Assembly (NCBI GenBank): GCA_021730825.1
Contig: JAKFYO010000207.1
Coordinates: 1-5,310, forward strand
Length of the DNA: 5,310 bases
Direction of reading: 5' to 3'
DNA from: Hyphomicrobiales bacterium
Lineage (GTDB): Bacteria > Pseudomonadota > Alphaproteobacteria > Rhizobiales > Xanthobacteraceae
The notes under the pieces were generated by a model. The model worked only from the letters and a program-made list of their open reading frames with translations. It was not told the DNA's origin and did no database searches. Made by a program: the position numbers and the translations under genes. This document shows, in pieces, positions 1-5,310 of the stretch (positions within the stretch are counted from its first letter, which is position 1; each line of letters opens with the position of its first letter).

Positions 1-2
1 GC

Positions 3-1799
3 GTTTCGCCGCAGCTCGAGCGCAATGTGCGGCGGCTCGCAGAATTTCTCACGCTGGTCGGATTGACTGCGCTGCTCGTCGGCGGTGTCGGTGTCGCCAA
101 CGCCGTGATGCATTATCTCGAGCGCAAGCGCGCGGATATTGCCACGATGAAAGCCGTCGGCGCATCCGGCGGCACGGTGTTTTCGATCTATCTCACCCAG
201 ATCGGCATCATTGCGATGATCGGTATTGCGATCGGTGTTATCGCCGGCATCGCGCTTCCGTTCGCGATCACCTCGCTGTTCGGGCGATTGATCCCTTTGC
301 CGCTTGCGCCCGGAATTCATCTCAGCGTGATTGCGCTCGCGACCGCATTCGGCATTCTGGTCGCGCTTGCTTTCGCACTCTGGCCCTTGGGCCGCGCGCA
401 TGACGTGCCGGTGTCCGCGCTCTTTCGCGATACCGTCGAGCAGGGCAACCAGCTGCCGCGTCCGCGCTATATCGCTTTTGTCGTGCTTGCGATTGTTTCG
501 CTTGCGGCGCTCGCGCTCCTCACCGCCGAAAGCCGCCGCATTGCGCTGATCTATATCGTCGCCGCGGCGGGAATTTTCGTCGTGCTGCGGTTGCTCGCCT
601 GGGCCTTGATGGCGATTGCCGCAAGACTTCCGCGTCCGCGCTCGACCGCGCTGCGACTGGCGCTCGCGAACATCCATCGCCCCGGTGCGCTGACGCCCTC
701 GGTGGTGCTGTCGCTCGGCCTCGGCCTCGCATTGCTCGTCACACTGACCTTGATCGACAGCAACCTGCGGCGGCAGCTCACGCAGTCTCTTCCGAAGAGC
801 GCGCCGAGTTTCTTCTTCGTCGATATTCCGAACTCGGATGTCGAGCGCTTTAACGCCTTCATCAAGCAGAACGCGGGAAACAGCGAGCTCACCGAAGTGC
901 CGATGCTGCGCGGAAGAATCCTGCGTGTGAAGGACGTGCCCGTCGATCAGGTGAAGGTCGATCCGGAACAGGCCTGGGTGCTGCAATCCGACCGCGGCAT
1001 CACCTTCACGGAGACTTTCCCAGAAGGCTCGACGCTGGTCGCAGGCGAATGGTGGCCGAAGGATTACGCGGGTCCGCCGCTGGTCTCGTTCGAGAAACGT
1101 GCGGCCGACGGCCTCGGGCTAAAAGTCGGCGACAAGGTATCCGTGAACGTACTTGGCCGCACCATCGAAGCGCAGATCGCGAACCTGCGCACGGTGGAAT
1201 GGGAAAGTCTCGGCATCAATTTCGTGATGCTGTTCTCGCCGAATACGTTCAGCGGCGCTCCGCATACGATTCTTGCAACACTTTCTTATCCCGAGGGCGG
1301 TAACCAGAGAGCCGAGATCGAGTTGCAGCGCGCGGTCGCCAATGAATTTCCGGCGGTCACGACCGTGCGCGTGAAAGAAGCGCTGCAGGCAATCAATACG
1401 CTGGTCGCAGACCTGGCGGTCGCCGTGCGGGGCGCAAGCTCGGTGACGCTGATTGCAAGCATTCTCGTGCTCGCGGGCGCGCTCGCCGCCGGACATCACA
1501 ACCGGGTCTATGATGCGGTGATCCTGAAGACGCTTGGCGCCACGCGCCGGCGGCTCCTGCTCGCATACGGCGCGGAATACGCGATCCTCGGTCTTGCGAC
1601 GGCAATTTTCGCGACGGCTGCGGGTGCGGTCGCGGCCTGGTTCGTGGTCGAGAACGTAATGAATTTCCGTTTCCAGTTTGAGCCGGCAGCCGCCGGACTT
1701 GCGGCTCTTACAGCCGTAGTTCTTACAGTGGCTCTCGGATTGATCGGCACCTGGCGGGCGCTCGGACAGAAGCCGGCCCCGGTTCTACGAAATCTCTAA
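3..1799 (+). CDS. ABC exporter permease, YbbP/FtsX-MacB type (5' partial)
   Basis: Membrane subunit of an ABC exporter of the FtsX/MacB superfamily. It most resembles the large YbbP-type permeases (COG3127), which pair with a YbbA/LolD-like ATPase and are thought to act on envelope lipids or proteins; the substrate is unknown. The frame is open to the window edge, so the GTG at 27 is internal; 598 codons are visible, and YbbP proteins are about 800 to 850 residues. What remains, counted from base 3, is a first FtsX domain (about 12-130, with GVGVANAV and then IATMKAVGAS), two or three central helices (about 155-252), a large periplasmic domain (about 253-472) and a second FtsX domain (about 473-590, with AVILKTLGATRRR). 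The duplicated FtsX signature supports the full-length permease type. The missing N-terminus should carry the first helix and first periplasmic domain. It stops at TAA with no clear terminator after it. The family is secure; the physiological role is inferred. Confidence 0.93.
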   Translation, partial: VSPQLERNVRRLAEFLTLVGLTALLVGGVGVANAVMHYLERKRADIATMKAVGASGGTVFSIYLTQIGIIAMIGIAIGVIAGIALPFAITSLFGRLIPLPLAPGIHLSVIALATAFGILVALAFALWPLGRAHDVPVSALFRDTVEQGNQLPRPRYIAFVVLAIVSLAALALLTAESRRIALIYIVAAAGIFVVLRLLAWALMAIAARLPRPRSTALRLALANIHRPGALTPSVVLSLGLGLALLVTLTLIDSNLRRQLTQSLPKSAPSFFFVDIPNSDVERFNAFIKQNAGNSELTEVPMLRGRILRVKDVPVDQVKVDPEQAWVLQSDRGITFTETFPEGSTLVAGEWWPKDYAGPPLVSFEKRAADGLGLKVGDKVSVNVLGRTIEAQIANLRTVEWESLGINFVMLFSPNTFSGAPHTILATLSYPEGGNQRAEIELQRAVANEFPAVTTVRVKEALQAINTLVADLAVAVRGASSVTLIASILVLAGALAAGHHNRVYDAVILKTLGATRRRLLLAYGAEYAILGLATAIFATAAGAVAAWFVVENVMNFRFQFEPAAAGLAALTAVVLTVALGLIGTWRALGQKPAPVLRNL

Positions 1800-1830
1800 A
1801 ATTATCAGCAATTCCAAGCGCTTCACCACG

Positions 1831-1849
1831 TCACGTAACCTTGACGTAA
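1831..1849. repeat. pair of 8-bp direct repeats (TnACGTAA), possible operator
   Basis: TCACGTAA (1831-1838) and TGACGTAA (1842-1849) differ at one base and start 11 bp apart, about one helical turn. A third ACGT core lies at 1828-1831. The pair sits just upstream of the better promoter candidate and overlaps a second possible -35 box (CTTGAC, 1840-1845), a position suited to an activator or repressor. The repeats are visible; the regulatory role is inference and no regulator is recognised. Confidence 0.35.
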
Positions 1850-1854
1850 ATTCA

Positions 1855-1883
1855 CTTGCGGCGAATTTTGGCGCACACCATAT
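1855..1883 (+). promoter_or_regulatory. candidate promoter for the Bax inhibitor-1 family gene
   Basis: CTTGCG (1855-1860) and CCATAT (1878-1883) are separated by 17 bp. This resembles both the alphaproteobacterial housekeeping pattern (CTTGAC/CTATAT) and the RpoH heat-shock pattern (CTTGAA/CCATAT). Transcription would begin near 1890 and give a leader of about 64 nt. An alternative -35, CTTGAC at 1840-1845, has only the poor -10 AATTTT (1864-1869). The call rests on eye-matching to consensus only. Confidence 0.4.
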
Positions 1884-1902
1884 TCCGTCTGGATTCGGGG
1901 CA

Positions 1903-1921
1903 AGCGCCGTTTTCCGGCGTT
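1903..1921 (+). promoter_or_regulatory. 5' leader hairpin upstream of the BI-1 ribosome binding site
   Basis: AGCGCCG (1903-1909) pairs with CGGCGTT (1915-1921) around the 5-nt loop TTTTC, giving seven pairs including one G-U. It lies 15 nt before the purine-rich ribosome binding region (AGGGAGAAGAGGGA, 1937-1950). GTCCT (1926-1930) can also pair with GGGAC (1947-1951), which would hide part of that region. There is no match to a riboswitch that I recognise. Confidence 0.3.
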
Positions 1922-1953
1922 CGATGTCCTGCCACTAGGGAGAAGAGGGACCT

Positions 1954-2754
1954 ATGTCCGACCTGAACAACAATCCTGCCGCCCGCTATGGCGGCGCTAC
2001 CCGCACTGCGGCGGAGATCGATCAGGGCCTCCGCTCGTACATGCTCGGGGTCTACAACTACATGACGATCGGTCTCGCGATCACCGGTCTGTTTGCGCTC
2101 GGCATCTATATGCTGTCGATCACGTCAGACGCTTCGGCTGCTGCGAAGACTGCATCCGGCGCGGCTGCTGCTATCGCTCGCGGCCAGTTCCTCACCCCGC
2201 TTGGCTACACGCTCTTTGCGACTCCGCTGAAGTGGGTGGTCGTACTCGCGCCGCTCGCGCTCGTATTCTTCCTGAGCTTCCGCGTCGACAAAATGAGCGT
2301 CGGTGCTGGCCAGCTCACCTTCTGGATCTATGCGGCGCTGGTCGGCGTTTCGCTCGCCACCATCCTGATGGTCTATACGCACACGTCGATCGCGCGCGTA
2401 TTTTTCATCTCGGCCGCTTCGTTCGGTGCGCTCAGCCTCTACGGCTACACGACGAAGCGTGACCTTTCGGGCATGGCGACGTTCCTGTTCATGGGCCTGA
2501 TCGGCGTGATCATCGCCTCGATCGTGAACATCTTCCTCGGATCGAGCATGCTCCAGTGGATCATCTCGATCGCCGGCCTCCTCGTGTTCGCGGGCTTCAC
2601 CGCCTACGACACGCAGGACATCAAGAACATGTACGATGCCAACGACGACGGCACCGTATCGGGCCGCAAGTCGATCATGGGTGCGCTGCGCCTGTACCTC
2701 GACTTCCTGAACATCTTCCTGTTCATGCTGCAGTTGCTCGGCAACCGCGAATAA
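1954..2754 (+). CDS. Bax inhibitor-1/YccA family membrane protein
   Basis: A complete 266-residue member of the Bax inhibitor-1 (TMBIM, UPF0005) family in the inner membrane. Known relatives include E. coli YccA, an FtsH substrate and modulator, and B. subtilis YetJ, a pH-sensitive calcium leak channel. The sequence shows a soluble N-terminus (1-30) and seven hydrophobic helices, near 35-54, 92-109, 120-140, 146-166, 172-195, 200-217 and 245-263. The family signature GFTAYDTQDIKNMY lies at 214-227. D219 and D250 match the places of the two acidic residues that form the YetJ pH sensor. The loop between helices 6 and 7 is longer than in YetJ and contains DANDDGTVS (228-236), which resembles a calcium-binding loop. 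The ATG follows the purine-rich stretch AGGGAGAAGAGGGA, a convincing start. It is probably transcribed alone, from the candidate promoter in front to the terminator behind. The family is secure; ion transport here is inferred from homologues. Confidence 0.95.
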   Translation: MSDLNNNPAARYGGATRTAAEIDQGLRSYMLGVYNYMTIGLAITGLFALGIYMLSITSDASAAAKTASGAAAAIARGQFLTPLGYTLFATPLKWVVVLAPLALVFFLSFRVDKMSVGAGQLTFWIYAALVGVSLATILMVYTHTSIARVFFISAASFGALSLYGYTTKRDLSGMATFLFMGLIGVIIASIVNIFLGSSMLQWIISIAGLLVFAGFTAYDTQDIKNMYDANDDGTVSGRKSIMGALRLYLDFLNIFLFMLQLLGNRE

Positions 2755-2777
2755 GCTGAACGAGAAGCCGAAATGCG

Positions 2778-2812
2778 AAGGCCCGGCGAATGCCGGGCCT
2801 TTTGCTTTTTTT
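2778..2812 (+). terminator. intrinsic terminator of the BI-1 family gene
   Basis: AAGGCCCGGC (2778-2787) and GCCGGGCCTT (2792-2801) form a perfect 10-bp stem with a GAAT loop, followed by TTTGC and then seven T (2806-2812). It begins 23 nt after the stop codon. It lies between convergent genes; on the minus strand the sequence after the stem is poor in T, so it would stop DUF2794 transcripts less well. Confidence 0.92.
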
Positions 2813-2828
2813 AGCGGACGAACGAAGC

Positions 2829-3272
2829 TCAGTTCACGACGCTGAGGCGCTTGTCGATCACCGCGAGTACGCGGCCGAGATCATGGCCGCGCTTCAGGAC
2901 GAAGCCGGTGGCATTGACCACGGCATATTCGCCCTGCTTGCGCGCGAGCGCGGGGTTCTTCTCGATCCGGTACAGCGGTTGCTCTGAGGAGCGGCGGAAG
3001 ATGGAAAAGACCGCGCGGTCTTTCATGAAGGCGATGGCGTAGTCGCGCCATTCGCCGGCGGCGACCATGCGGCCATAAAGATCCAGAATGCGCAGCAACT
3101 CGCGCCGGTCGAAGGTAGTGTCTTTGGGGGCGGAGGCGCGGCTCACGGCCCGCCCCGGAAACGCTATCGGTTCGAGATCGCTCAAATCTGGCGGCTCCTG
3201 ATCCGTCGGTAACCCGCGAATAACAGTCGCGTTCTTGTCATGATCGCGCCGGGGCGTGGGCAGGGCAAGCAT
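2829..3272 (-). CDS. DUF2794 domain protein
   Basis: A small, probably cytoplasmic protein of the DUF2794 family, widespread in Alphaproteobacteria and of unknown function. The conserved core runs from about residue 54 to the end of the 147-residue reading: FDRRELLRILDLYGRMVAAG, then GEWRDYAIAFMKDRAVFSIF, PLYRIEKNPALARKQGEY and LKRGHDL. No signal peptide, membrane helix or metal site is visible. The start is uncertain. The ATG at 3272 has only AAAGAA directly against it, whereas a TTG at 3183-3185 has AGGAG (3195-3199) nine bases upstream and would give a 118-residue protein starting MSDLEPIAFPGR, nearer the length I recall for the family. The first 29 residues show no recognisable conservation. 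It is co-directional with the DUF1223 gene but separated from it by 285 bases with hairpins, so it is probably transcribed separately. The family call is secure from the core motifs; the role is unknown. Confidence 0.88.
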   Translation of the reverse strand: MLALPTPRRDHDKNATVIRGLPTDQEPPDLSDLEPIAFPGRAVSRASAPKDTTFDRRELLRILDLYGRMVAAGEWRDYAIAFMKDRAVFSIFRRSSEQPLYRIEKNPALARKQGEYAVVNATGFVLKRGHDLGRVLAVIDKRLSVVN

Positions 3273-3428
3273 TTCTTTAGCCTATGGAATCGCTCGCGAA
3301 TCTCGCGGCCGGCGTCAGGCGTAAAAATCATAAAGACGCCCAATTCTGGCCGCCTCGACGCCAAAGCGCGGGGCGAGATTTCCCCTCGTAGCCTCCGGGC
3401 CGGTCTAGAAGAAGTTCCGGTCAATCCC

Positions 3429-3444
3429 AGCCCCCCAGCCCCCC
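3429..3444. repeat. two tandem copies of AGCCCCCC
   Basis: The 8-mer AGCCCCCC occurs twice back to back (3429-3436 and 3437-3444). The minus strand therefore carries two runs of six G and a further GGG. Such tracts are prone to slippage and may form G-rich structures. The second copy also forms the left arm of the hairpin that follows. Confidence 0.6.
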
Positions 3445-3454
3445 GGGGCTTTTT
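3437..3454 (+). terminator. terminator-like hairpin facing the plus strand
   Basis: AGCCC (3437-3441) pairs with GGGCT (3446-3450) around CCCG, followed by TTTT (3451-3454), the form of a short intrinsic terminator for plus-strand transcription. No annotated plus-strand gene precedes it. On the minus strand it is followed by G-rich sequence and would not terminate. It may be coincidental in such a C-rich tract. Confidence 0.35.
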
Positions 3455-3505
3455 CGGGCCGGCCCATCTGGCTGCAACCGCGTACGGTTCAAAACCCCAA
3501 ATTCA

Positions 3506-3539
3506 AAGGGCCACTGTTTTTCAGTGGCCCTTCTTTTTT
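3506..3539. terminator. strong stem-loop downstream of the DUF1223 gene
   Basis: AAGGGCCACTG (3506-3516) and CAGTGGCCCTT (3522-3532) make a perfect 11-bp stem with a TTTTT loop. It sits 25 nt past the DUF1223 stop, the expected place for that minus-strand gene's terminator, but on the minus strand it is followed only by TGAATTTG. On the plus strand it is followed by C and six T (3534-3539), a much better U-tract. It is either a weak or bidirectional terminator for DUF1223, or the end of an unrecognised plus-strand transcript. Confidence 0.8.
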
Positions 3540-3557
3540 GTCAGGAAGATTTTTGTT

Positions 3558-4286
3558 TTAGCGCAGCGCCAGGATGTCGGCGTTACGGATAACGCCCGGA
3601 GAATTCTCGCCGCCGTTCTGCACGAAGACGACGACCGCGTCCGCGCCGTTCTTGGTCAGCTCCGCAACCGGGACAGAAGTCCGGATCGGTGTGCCGGCGT
3701 AAGCGCCGAGATTGCGCCACGAGCGGACGACATTGAAATAGGCAACGGTCGCGCCTTTGTTCTCGCCCTTCGCGATTTTCACTTCGACGCGGCTCGCGAC
3801 CGAAAGCATCCACACCGTTGCCTTGCCCTGACCCGCACCGACATCGACCGAAATGTTTTCGCCGTCACGCTTCACTTGAAGCGGAATTTCCGGCTCGTTC
3901 GAGGGATGATTGCGGAGTGCCGCGTTGATCTGCTGCGCGTCGCTGCCGACCGCATATTTCACGCCGTTCACGATGGCCTGCGGCGTATAGACGTTCATGT
4001 CGCCGCGCACTTTCGCATAGCGCTGCTGGCGCTTGGTGTGATCGTGGAGCGCCAACGTATCTTTCCAGCCGAGATAGTCCCAGTAATCGACCGCGAGCGT
4101 CAGCGGGATCAGGTTCGGCTCCTTCGTGAGCTGGCCGAGAAGCTTGTCCGCGGGCGGGCACGAGTTGCAGCCCTGGCTCGTGAACAACTCGATCACGGAC
4201 TTTCCACCCGCAAACGCAGGCGAAGACGCGGATACCGTCATTGCCGCGAAAAAAGCGAGCGCACCGAGATTGCGAAGCACATGCAT
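3558..4286 (-). CDS. secreted DUF1223 protein, thioredoxin-like fold
   Basis: An exported protein of the DUF1223 family (PF06764), which has a thioredoxin-like fold and no established substrate; roles in envelope redox chemistry are only suggested. With the ATG at 4286 it has 242 residues. Residues 1-26 form a typical signal peptide (positive N-region, hydrophobic core, cleavage after SPAFA). The mature protein opens with VIELFTSQGCNSCPPAD, placing a CxxC pair at C40 and C43 in the position of a thioredoxin active site. The later VYTPQAIVNG (about 99-108) holds the likely cis-proline. The frame extends upstream to an ATG at 4343, but that start lies inside the acnA terminator stem and would put 19 unhelpful residues before the signal peptide, so I prefer 4286, where AGG lies a few bases upstream. 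It is probably transcribed separately from acnA. Family and export are well supported; oxidoreductase activity is inferred from CxxC. Confidence 0.92.
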   Translation of the reverse strand: MHVLRNLGALAFFAAMTVSASSPAFAGGKSVIELFTSQGCNSCPPADKLLGQLTKEPNLIPLTLAVDYWDYLGWKDTLALHDHTKRQQRYAKVRGDMNVYTPQAIVNGVKYAVGSDAQQINAALRNHPSNEPEIPLQVKRDGENISVDVGAGQGKATVWMLSVASRVEVKIAKGENKGATVAYFNVVRSWRNLGAYAGTPIRTSVPVAELTKNGADAVVVFVQNGGENSPGVIRNADILALR

Positions 4287-4321
4287 CGTGGACCTGTCGA
4301 TTTGATGCGGAGACGATATGC

Positions 4322-4365
4322 CTGAAAAAGCGAAAGCCGCCACTCACTAATGGGTGAGCGGCGGC
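4322..4365 (-). terminator. intrinsic terminator of acnA
   Basis: Read on the minus strand, GCCGCC (4365-4360) and CTCAC (4358-4354) pair with GTGAG (4347-4343) and GGCGGC (4341-4336), with one internal mismatch and a 6-nt loop. TTTCGCTTTTT follows, ending near 4326. It starts 25 nt after the acnA stop. The stem covers the upstream ATG of the DUF1223 frame. Confidence 0.88.
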
Positions 4366-4390
4366 CTTGCGTTGAAATCAGCCTCGTTTT

Positions 4391-5310
4391 CTAGGCTGCA
4401 AGGTTGCGGAGCACGTACTGCAGGATGCCGCCGTTCTTGTAGTAATCGAGCTCATCCAGCGTATCGATGCGGCACAGGAGCGGCACGTTCTTCTTGGAGC
4501 CGTCGGCAAAAGCAATCTCCGCAGACATGACTTCCTGCGGCTTCAACCCATCGGCGAGGCCGTGGATCGTGACCTTCTCGTCGCCCTTGAGGCCCAAGGT
4601 CTGCCACGAGGTGCCTTCCTCGAACACGAGCGGCACGACGCCCATGCCGATCAGGTTCGAACGGTGAATGCGCTCGAAGCTCTGCGCGATCACGGCGCGA
4701 ATGCCTAGCAACACGGTGCCTTTCGCGGCCCAGTCGCGCGACGAGCCGGTGCCGTATTCCTTGCCGGCGAATACGACCAGCGGCACCTTCTCGCGCTTGT
4801 ACTTCATCGCGGCATCGTAAATCGGCAGCCGCTCGCCCGACGGATAGTGAACCGTGACGCCGCCTTCGACGCCCGGCACCATTTGGTTCTTGATGCGGAT
4901 GTTCGCGAACGTGCCGCGCATCATGACTTCGTGATTGCCGCGGCGCGTGCCGTATTGATTGAAGTCGATCGCGGCGACGCCGTGATCGGTGAGATACTTG
5001 CCCGCGGGCGACGCCGCCTTGATCGAGCCCGCCGGCGAGATGTGGTCGGTGGTGATCGAGTCGAGGAAGAGGCCGATTACACGCGCGTTGTCGATGTCGG
5101 TGATGGCTTCGGGCGTGCGCGTCATGGTCGCAAAATACGGCGGGTTCTGCACATAAGTGGAGTTGTTGTCCCAGCCGTAAGTATCGGACGGCGCAACCTT
5201 GATCGCCTGCCAGTATTTGTCGCCTTTGAAAACGTCGCCATATTTCTTCTCGAAGATTTTCTTCGAGATCGAGCGGCGGATGAAGGTCGCGATTTCCTTG
5301 GGCGAGGGCC
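4391..5310 (-). CDS. acnA: aconitate hydratase A, C-terminal third (5' partial)
   Basis: Aconitase A interconverts citrate and isocitrate through cis-aconitate in the TCA cycle, in the cytoplasm, with a [4Fe-4S] cluster. The frame is open to the right edge; 306 codons are visible of the roughly 900 usual, so the GTG at 5152 is internal. The visible part contains the linker (KKIFEKKYGDVFKGDKYW) and then the swivel domain 4 from LFLDSITTDHISPAGS onward. Active-site segments include YGTRRGNHEVMMRGTFANIR, the GTGSSRDWAAKG loop with the catalytic serine and substrate-binding arginine, and QSFERIHRSNLIGMGVVPL. The swivel domain at the C-terminus distinguishes AcnA from AcnB, where it comes early. 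The protein ends with the usual YYKNGGILQYVLRNLA. The cluster cysteines lie outside the window, so they cannot be checked. No frameshift or lost key residue is seen. It ends at TAG, before its own terminator. Confidence 0.97.
   Translation of the reverse strand, partial: PSPKEIATFIRRSISKKIFEKKYGDVFKGDKYWQAIKVAPSDTYGWDNNSTYVQNPPYFATMTRTPEAITDIDNARVIGLFLDSITTDHISPAGSIKAASPAGKYLTDHGVAAIDFNQYGTRRGNHEVMMRGTFANIRIKNQMVPGVEGGVTVHYPSGERLPIYDAAMKYKREKVPLVVFAGKEYGTGSSRDWAAKGTVLLGIRAVIAQSFERIHRSNLIGMGVVPLVFEEGTSWQTLGLKGDEKVTIHGLADGLKPQEVMSAEIAFADGSKKNVPLLCRIDTLDELDYYKNGGILQYVLRNLAA

Larger units (their letters stand above)
3273..3557. other. 285-base intergenic region rich in hairpins
   Basis: This is the gap between the two minus-strand genes. 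It contains a possible minus-strand -10 box (TATGAT, plus coordinates 3327-3332) without a good -35; it lies in the loop between the weak inverted arms GGCGTC (3311-3316) and GACGCC (3335-3340). Further right are an AGCCCCCC tandem repeat, a terminator-like hairpin, the palindrome GGGCCGGCCC (3456-3465), the hairpin AACCG-CGTA-CGGTT (3476-3489) and a strong stem-loop. I find no tRNA or known riboswitch here. Confidence 0.6.

Noticed and set aside
27..29. GTG as the start of the ABC permease
   Set aside because: The frame is open upstream to the window edge, and the protein would begin immediately before an FtsX helix, missing the usual N-terminal domain.
551..892. 113-codon minus-strand frame inside the ABC permease
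   Set aside because: It is antisense to a well-supported permease with conserved helices, and has no motif or start signal.
1119..1499. 126-codon minus-strand frame inside the ABC permease
   Set aside because: It is antisense to the periplasmic domain; the Arg/His-rich translation is typical of a shadow frame.
3182..3424. 80-codon minus-strand frame overlapping the DUF2794 start
   Set aside because: It overlaps the recognised family gene in another frame and resembles no family. Composition explains it.
3485..3495. GGTTCAAAACC resembling a tRNA or tmRNA T-arm
   Set aside because: The flanking bases do not form a 5-bp T-stem, and no acceptor or anticodon arm is found around it. The GGTT instead pairs with AACC at 3476-3479.
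3240..4325. 361-codon open frame on the plus strand
   Set aside because: It lies antisense to the DUF1223 gene, is rich in Arg and Ala, has no recognisable domain, and crosses the hairpin region. It is a shadow of the GC-biased minus-strand gene.
4287..4343. Longer DUF1223 start at 4343 (261 residues)
   Set aside because: The codon lies within the acnA terminator stem, and the added residues would bury the signal peptide.

Overview
This GC-rich window reads as an ordinary chromosomal segment of an alphaproteobacterium, most likely Hyphomicrobiales (Rhizobiales; Bradyrhizobium/Xanthobacteraceae-like). The reasons are the DUF2794 and DUF1223 proteins close to acnA, the alphaproteobacterial style of the Bax inhibitor-1 homologue, and the strongly GC-biased third codon positions. 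There are no tRNA or rRNA genes, mobile elements, CRISPR arrays or signs of recent transfer.

Layout. On the plus strand, the 3' two thirds or so of a YbbP/FtsX-type ABC exporter permease (open at the left edge) is followed by a 154-base gap with a candidate promoter, a pair of 8-bp direct repeats and a leader hairpin. Next comes a complete seven-helix Bax inhibitor-1/YccA family gene ending at a strong intrinsic terminator. Transcription then converges. On the minus strand, reading right to left, lie the C-terminal third of aconitase A (open at the right edge) with its own terminator, a secreted DUF1223 thioredoxin-like protein, a 285-base gap rich in hairpins, and a small cytoplasmic DUF2794 protein.

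How the genes relate. Terminators or hairpins separate most of the genes, so this looks like neighbouring single transcription units rather than one operon. AcnA is the TCA-cycle enzyme. DUF1223 is an exported CxxC protein of unknown substrate. DUF2794 is a conserved alphaproteobacterial protein of unknown function. The BI-1 homologue is a membrane protein of a family linked to calcium leak and to membrane protein quality control (FtsH). The ABC permease probably acts on the cell envelope with an ATPase encoded upstream of the window.

I see no clear new multi-gene system. The points most worth a second look are a D-x-N-x-D-G calcium-loop-like insert in the BI-1 protein, and the DUF1223/DUF2794 gap, where two terminator-like hairpins face the plus strand although no plus-strand gene is known there.
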